Below, one piece after another: positions 57,281 through 64,000 of a stretch of 64,000 nucleotides of DNA. The notes under the pieces were generated by a model that was not told the origin of the DNA, did not search any database, and worked only from the letters and a program-made list of their open reading frames with translations. The stretch lies in contig CM051030.1 of the NCBI GenBank assembly GCA_027627225.1, forward strand, positions 3,186,001 to 3,250,000. Reading direction: 5' to 3'. Made by a program: the position numbers and the translations under genes. This stretch comes from Congeria kusceri. Taxonomy: Eukaryota > Mollusca > Bivalvia > Myida > Dreissenidae. The first letter of the stretch is position 1. Each line of letters starts with the position of its first letter.

Positions 57281-57538
57281 AACGACGATGGCGATATGTA
57301 TCTAGAGATAAATACGAATGATGAATGCGCGGGAATCGATGATTCACGTGATGATGACAACAACGATCACGATTACACTAACAAGGCATTCAGGAATTCG
57401 AAAGTTGAAGTCTCGGACAATACATACAACAAACTGAACTCTGAAGGCGACGAGTATGACCATGTGCGCGTCGGAAACGGCTACGTTAGTGCGGAGGAAA
57501 ACGAGTATGACGTAACGTCTACAGTCGTTAGGAAATAG
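57281..57538 (+). pseudogene. Unit E distal tail segment beyond the stop
   Basis: In-frame continuation of the tail, 86 codons including the 57536-57538 TAG. It has no further disruptions, so the stop at 57278 is recent or the segment is still used. Confidence 0.6.
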
Positions 57539-58232
57539 CTCGACAGTGAAAAAGAAACTGATGTTATGTAAGCAGTTTCTGCTTTCATATATATAAACAC
57601 ACAATGCCTCAATTTTACAATACATGTATGTCAATAGTATGTGTATTATTAAACCGTGGTACATTGTTTGTATTCTGCGTGTATACTGCGTGCTGACAAA
57701 CTTTGAAAATTTAATGTGTATATTTTTTTCCACGTCCGTTTGTTTTTCCTTATTGTATCTTAATGAGTAAACATCAATTCATATTAAAGTTAAAATACTC
57801 ATTTCGCTTTTGAGTGAGCGAACCTAGACTAGCCGCATGGCAACATGTCCCCAACTATGAATCGGTATTCACCAAACACAATTAAAATAATAATACAACA
57901 TTTAAGCTGCAAACTGAGATGAATGCTAAAAACTCACTCAGAACTAAACGCACGACGGAGAAATCTGGCCGCCATTGCAAAACGAAAACTGTAAGACAAC
58001 AGACGTTTCCATAAATGTCAATCATAAATTATGCAAATTAATGTACAATTTACAATTTTATTCAATCATTCCAATAAAATACCACGTGCTTAGCAAGTAA
58101 CCTAATTTACCCTAAATAGCACATTGTAAAGCTCGTGATGTGTGGAAATTAATCCGTTTACAATAGCTAGAAAGATGTGTAAGCTGTTTATGACAAATCC
58201 TGGAAGGGTATGGAGATGATTGATATCTTGAC

Positions 58233-58525
58233 TGGAGGAAAATTGTGCTTCTACAAAGGCTTTAAGGTTTGAAAACACGGACGAGAGTCACCACATTTCA
58301 TTGGTCAAAGTGGAGTCCAAACCGAATAAATACTATCAAACACCGGGAGCCACTGTGTTAAACTATGCCTACTCTGTTCTGCAGAACAGTAATGGTGGCT
58401 TTAAGTTTTCTGATGGCTCGGCAGAGAAACTATTTTGCCATTCGGAATGAAAATGGACCAGTTGGAAACCCTGACTCGGCAAATGCATACGTTTCCTATT
58501 TGAGAAAGAGGGTTTTAAGCATAAA
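58233..58525 (+). pseudogene. Extra tail-exon fragment between units E and F
   Basis: GAGGAAAATTGTGCTTCTAC and the following GGTTTGAAAACACGGACGAG match the tail start, with a 5-bp loss that shifts the frame. Further on, YYQTPGA, NYAYSVLQNSNGG and NPDSANAY segments are visible in changing frames. No transmembrane exon precedes it. Confidence 0.7.
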
Positions 58526-58909
58526 TGCTCTGTTACCAATATGACAAATTCATTTGTAAATACATTTGATCGGTCTATAAAAAGGGTCAAAAGTCGTCAC
58601 AGAAAACTTCTATGTAAAATATAAAACGCATTCGTGTACATGTGAATCATGACGAAGAAGCACTCGGTAGAGCGTGGTTTTAACCCCATCTTTAACTCAT
58701 TTTTAAACCCGCTTTGATGCTTAAACGCTATCTCAATATAATGTTACGAATAAAATTGTATCCCTTTATACTTGTATGATACGGTTTAAAATCGGTAGGT
58801 GGTTTAATATTTTAGAAAACTATATCATAAAAATGTCAGCTTATTCAACAAATATAAACTTGTGGTGATAAGACATTCTTAGCACCGATCCCCATACGTT
58901 AATATGAGG

Positions 58910-59400
58910 TAAATGGTAAACAGCTTGATAGTTTTACCGATGATTTATATCAAGTAGGGGATTGCCCATGTGATGACGTTCGATCACATGAGGTTGCGGT
59001 TTCAATACATATTCAATGTCAAGTGTTCGGCTGGGGTTCTATGGGTTTCTTTATCAATGCAAACCTGCGATGTAGTAAGAGCATTTCTTTTAAAGCTCAT
59101 TTATTACTTATAATTACATTATTTACATTTGACTCCAATAGCAGTCCTGGTTATACAATTTCAAAATCCTATCACACAATGCCAACGGTATTAAGTATTG
59201 CTCATTTGATGACGAGGACGAATCACCATTTAAAAATATGTAGGATTCCCAGAGAGTGCCAATGTATGAACTTTTCGGAATTTCAGAAAATAATTGTTTC
59301 GCAGCTTTGTTGGATCAGTTACATTGCGCTGTAAGCGAGAGGTCCTGGGTTCAAAATTCGAAATGCACGATTTTCCTACCATATAAGATGGATTAAATAT
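58910..59400 (+). repeat. SINE-like repeat upstream of unit F
   Basis: It matches 18980-19330 upstream of unit C. B-box-like GGTCCTGGGTTCAAAATTCG lies at 59340-59360, preceded by GTTACATTGCGCTGTAAGCG. Confidence 0.5.
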
Positions 59401-59869
59401 TTTCTGACTCAATACATCCCAATACATAATATTAAATAAACATGATTTATTCAGCGTTCAATTTTCATAGTTAATCGATAATCATATTGTTTCCATGTAT
59501 CTTTCTTCACTGACAGTAATATATGAGCACATAACACACTTTTCGTTTGATTTTGCCGGTTAATGCTAATTTTAAATGGGTCCGTTCTTTTATTATTGTG
59601 TTGAGTTTATATTATCTTAATTGATTTCTAAAATAAGTTTAAAAGATAAATTGGGTAGAAATCATCAGCCTTTACTCTAATGATACGTTTGCCTTTTGAA
59701 GTACTCGTATGTATTAAAAGTGTGAAACATCGAGTTCTTTTATACAACAAGATATGGTTAAACATCAAAGTCTACAATGCAGAAAATATAACAGTGTTGG
59801 GCATTATAAAATACACCTAAACCTAAAAATTACCGATATAAATATATGTACTGTGCCCAATGTAGCGTT

Positions 59870-59993
59870 CAGTCATGACAATCGTCATTGCCGGCCAGAA
59901 TTTCCGTGTTTCAGGTTTCACATTTTAAATATACGGCTTTACTCGTAATCGCGGGTTTAGGAATTGAATCTAGCATGTAATCATACATTTAAA
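59870..59993 (+). promoter_or_regulatory. Conserved proximal 5' flank of unit F
   Basis: CAGTCATGACAATCGTCATT, GGTTTCACATTTTAAATATACG and TTTACTCGTAATCGCGGGTT are shared with unit C, and the last two with unit E. Promoter function is inferred. Confidence 0.4.
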
Positions 59994-60057
59994 ATGGCGA
60001 TTTATGAACGAACATTTGTGTTCGCAATAGGTATTTATTTATGTGTGATATTTGAAG
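59994..60057 (+). CDS. Unit F exon 1: signal peptide
   Basis: 64 nt, phase 1, donor GTAAGT. It encodes MAIYERTFVFAIGIYLCVIF, a secretion signal like those of units C and E. The following 1 kb is collinear with unit E intron 1, so a full unit probably continues past the window end. No X1 exon was seen up to 64000. Confidence 0.75.
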
Positions 60058-61050
60058 GTAAGTTATTTATTTATTAATATTTTTAAACTTACAAGTGTTG
60101 ATGTAAGTCGTTGAGACTACCGAATACATACAACTTAAAAACTATTATAACACAGCTGGTCACATAATGTATAATCTAAAAGAATTTATCTTGCGCAAAT
60201 AGTAGAAACAAATGAAAGTATTCGAAGCTAACGTATGTAATATAAAACAGAAAATTACGAACTACAGAGAACAAACAATACGCAATTTGCTTTACATACG
60301 TTTGTGAGAGTGAACAAATTTACCGATTACTTGCTTTTTGGAGCTCAGGTGTTTGCGAAAAAAAGCAGCAGAATATAGGCTTTTTGAGCTTATCAAATGC
60401 GGGCTTTAAACTTTTTTTTTGTTCCTTCTGCTCAGCGCTTGTGCTTGTTTGTCGTCCAGTTTTCACCTGATTTACAGCGTGTCAAGTGCATGTGTGTTTA
60501 TTATTATTTCTATATTCATTATTATGTGTTTATTATTTCAGTTTATCGTTCATTTTAAGTTTCACTGATTGTATGTGAGTCTATTATTCTTCCTGATAGG
60601 CCTCTCAAGTGTTAGTACTTAAAATGATCTTGTTATATTTTCCTTTTTATCATCTTGAGTTCTGTTGAGATAAACATTCCTCATGTAATCATGCCACTAA
60701 ATCGCTTCGGGCGTATTTATTAGTCATAATATAATGCTCCTGATAAGGAACTCCAGTTAACTTCCTGTCTGTATCAACGATGAGCACATCGGGTGCCAGT
60801 GTGCTCATTTATCCTATTCGCATCTCGTGATAGAGAGTGTTTATTATTAAAAGTGAACGGTCAAGATTTGAACAAATGTTATTTACTCTTTAGTAACATA
60901 GTTTTAGCCATAACAAATCAACTTCTCGTATCAGTTTTCATAAATAACGCTTTTATAAGCAGCTATAGCATAAAAGACAACATCATTTTGCGCATATTTC
61001 TATCGAAACGCCATTTTGTTTCAAACCTGATGTGACGTATATTCTCCCTA
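60058..61050 (+). other. Unit F intron 1, 5' part
   Basis: Collinear with 40430-41290. The sequence GTCGTTGAGACTACCGAATA near 60110 is the counterpart of the start of the unit C stalk exon. Confidence 0.45.
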
Positions 61051-61528
61051 ACGCTTTAGTTATTTTATATATAAACTATAATAATAACTTCAAAAGTCGC
61101 GTTATTTAACTAATTTACAATAGCATAAGACACAATTTATATTAAGTAGGATGTGTCAGGTAAATGTAGGTTTAAAAAACATATTCTAATGAAAATATGT
61201 GGCAATATTTGATACAAATAGACTAAACATAGTCTTCATCATAGACATATGCTGTATGGATCGTTTACTTAGTGCCAGTTTGTGCTATCAACGTATCAGT
61301 AATTTTTAATCTTAGCTACTAGACAAAGGATTAAAATATTTTATCTTTGAGATCAATGGAAATAGATCCTTAGTAGTCTGGGCTTCCTGCTGTCACCATG
61401 ACCGAGATCAAAATTTGTATGGCCCCGACAAACAACGATGACAATATCCTGTGTATTCCTACACAATAACGTGTCAAAAGTAATATGAAGGTTTGCAAAG
61501 TTTTGGGCATGGCAAATCCTGACTGTTG

Positions 61529-61638
61529 ATTGGTTGATAGGTTGACGAATCATTTAATTATACTGGACTTAAACGTAATCTAAAATTGGTTGATAGGTTG
61601 ACGAATCATTTAATTATACTGGACTTAAACGTAATCTA
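61529..61638. repeat. Direct tandem duplication, two 55-56-bp copies
   Basis: ATTGGTTGATAGGTTGACGA through AAACGTAATCTAA occurs twice in a row with no internal differences, so it is recent. Confidence 0.9.
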
Positions 61639-61639
61639 A

Positions 61640-64000
61640 TTTGTTGCTTTATTTCAGCCTTATAGATTTGCGATTTAAAATCAAATATCTTTTTAATCAA
61701 ACAATAAGAAATTAGCAAAAATGCAGCGTTTTTTTTTATACGTAATCAAAAGGAAATAAAAAACAGCAGCGTTTTCATGTAGTGTTTTAATGTTTTTCAA
61801 AGCCCTATTAATGTTTATTTTAATACAAATGTTTTACATCATTCTGATTTATGGCTATTTAAGATGCCCAACTAATTAAATTGTACAAGATTGTTAAGGA
61901 TGATGTTAATATAATAATATACAGCCTGTTGCTAAAAACGCTTAAAATAAATCACAGTTTTGGTAACACTAACGAAATAGCAAGTACAGTAACATGCTGA
62001 TCGGTTGTTTATCAGCAAATAAAACAATACATAAATTGTCGGCATGTATGTGCGTCAGCACATGATCACATGTATACGCTTTTTCTATGTGAAACATCAT
62101 GAAATAGGTATGTTGTTTAGTTTAAGTGCATGACAAATTGAAAAAGACACATACATACTTCACATTCATAAACTTTCACTACACGAACATATTTCTTTTG
62201 AAGATGTTAATAAGTATAGTCATTACACTTAGCAAACTGAGAAAGGGTTCTCGCACATCTGTAAAATAGGTATCCAATTATCAAAACAACATCCTATTTG
62301 TCACATGACATAATTAGGGGTCGTGTACAACCTGTCATGATGACACATCGACTATGAGAACTGACACTTTGAATGTAGTTGAACATGAAACAATGCAACG
62401 GATAAATAACAATCGATTTTAAAATAATCTATGAAGACAGATTCCAAACAACCAGTCATATAAATCTATATAAATGAGCAACATAAACAATTGAGAGGAT
62501 TAACTACGGAATATACGATGTGTAATATGCCTGAAAAGTAATGGGAGTTTTATATTTTAAGTCGTACTTCTTTATTATTATACTTGAATGGAAATATAAA
62601 ATACACAAACTAATTTTTATGGATAAGCCAGATTGACGATCAACGAAAAGGTAAGTTATAAAAATTGACATAATCTATCTATAAATGATGCGCGTGCTAA
62701 TAATCCTTTCCCAAAACTAGGTTACTTCCCTTGCGTAATCACGAGTGATGTCCCCTGTTCACTTCCGGCGACGTTTATTGATTACAAGGCGGGATAAGCG
62801 TATTGATATTTACCGAAAAACATGCAATATATTTGATTTTCAATCTTAAAATTGTGTTGATGTCGTAACAATAAATTTACAAATATCAACATTCATATAT
62901 AATATACATCGTGTACTTTATTTATCAATTTAATTAAATAATTATTTTGATTTTTAACAATATTGTCTACTCTCTGCAGATTGACAAACAAACTGTACAC
63001 AGTACGTTTAACGGTTATTATGCAACAAAACACGAAAATAGCGATTTCAGTATCCAAACAACCTATGCCTTCATCATGCATTAAATTTGCATTATTAAAT
63101 AAAATAAATAAAAAGCTGTTTTTAGTAAAATGATTTTGCTAAGTTACCCTTATATAACATTCTTCTGGCGACTAAAATTACGAAAATAAGGTATCATCCG
63201 ATGTTTTTGGCAGCAACTTTTTATTTGAATCCCATACACATTTGTGTTTAAAGCTTTTTTCGTTGCAGATATTCTTGTTGTGTGCTAAATATTATACGGT
63301 GCTTGAACAGGCTCCGCTAGTCCGCTTTAATATTGAAATATAATGCAACAAAACAACTATCTTTTAATTACTGTTAACACAATATTACAATAACTAACGA
63401 TGATGTCACTCCTCATTAAATGTTATAACTGATGTTGTATTAAAGAGATTAGGTAAGCAATTTGTTATTATTGTTTCATGTGTTGAAACAATGTTCATGA
63501 TAACTTCATATAATCAACGAAACAAATACAACCGACTCAATGGGTCTATATACAACCAGGAAATAGATATGTCGTGATAATTATGTACATAATAGGGTGA
63601 GTATCTACAATAAAACAGACATAGATATATACATTTTGAAACAAGTTTACACAATTCAGAGTAAGTAATTAACTAAGCCAACAGAAGAGTATAATATACG
63701 TTTGAATAAATATTTAATACTTGTTGAGTCTGTTTGATCAAGTATTTAGTTTTCCTTCATGTATATAGCTCTGAGATTATTACTCCATTTCTGTCGGAAT
63801 CGTGGTACACAAACAACGTTTTATTATCTCAGCAGCAACGGTAATTCCCTTATGGTTAGAAAAACAAAACACAATGAGCTCTTAAATGTTCACCACCTTT
63901 CAATTCTTCAGAATTGAAAATTAAATGATGTGCTATATTATTTCACTCTTCAATTTAAACCAATTAATTAATTCGAAAAAGTATTTCATGCTTTTAATTA
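61640..64000. other. Region with no recognised gene
   Basis: AT-rich, with only short frames. It may be intron 1 of unit F. No domain or repeat from elsewhere in the window is recognised. Confidence 0.4.

Overview
The window looks like nuclear DNA of an invertebrate animal, most probably a bivalve mollusc. It is AT-rich and genes are split into short exons with GT..AG borders. It is packed with LINE remnants, tRNA-derived SINEs, a HARBI1-type (PIF/Harbinger) transposon, MITEs and minisatellites. Some short repeat families (a hairpin-ended repeat containing AAGAGCTGTC, and a repeat with TGTCACGCGAGTGACGG) are of a type I associate with bivalve genomes. The organism call is inference; no species is claimed.

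The main content is a tandem array of related single-pass receptor-like genes on the + strand, called here units A to F. The full exon order, best seen in unit E (40366-57538), is: signal peptide; X1 (C-type-lectin-like first half); X2+X3 (WSC-like Cys module); X4; X5+X6 (second lectin-like pair); Thr/Ser/Pro-rich stalk; transmembrane helix; and a long cytoplasmic tail with many tyrosine motifs (YxxL/I/V and YQTP). Most internal borders are phase 1. Summing the ten proposed unit E exons gives exactly 665 codons to the first stop.

Layout. Unit A: transmembrane and tail exons only, tail broken (408-1721). Unit B: signal exon at 8339, then a tail pseudoexon at 12633-15475 split by a 2.3 kb antisense LINE. 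Unit C (20175-24039): a compact gene with signal, stalk, transmembrane and tail exons but no ectodomain, predicted 421 aa. Unit D (26951-37335): pseudogene with all ectodomain exons recognisable in order. Its X2-X3 intron holds a 4.6 kb (TAG)n/GATGTA array where unit E has about 66 bp. Unit E: near-complete gene whose 8.5 kb X4-X5 intron holds an alternative signal-peptide exon and a nested 5.1 kb Harbinger element. A tail fragment follows at 58233. Unit F: signal exon at 59994, the rest lying beyond the window.

The array grew by segmental duplication. Positions 1-2868 and 22303-25146 are near-identical, 12.6-18.0 kb matches 36.9-39.9 kb, and the 5' flanks of C, E and F match. Function is inferred from architecture only: surface receptors with a probable carbohydrate- or protein-binding ectodomain and a tail suited to phosphotyrosine signalling or endocytosis, plausibly innate immune. 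Positions 4300-6580, 8410-12600 (apart from repeats) and 61640-64000 hold nothing I can identify as genes.
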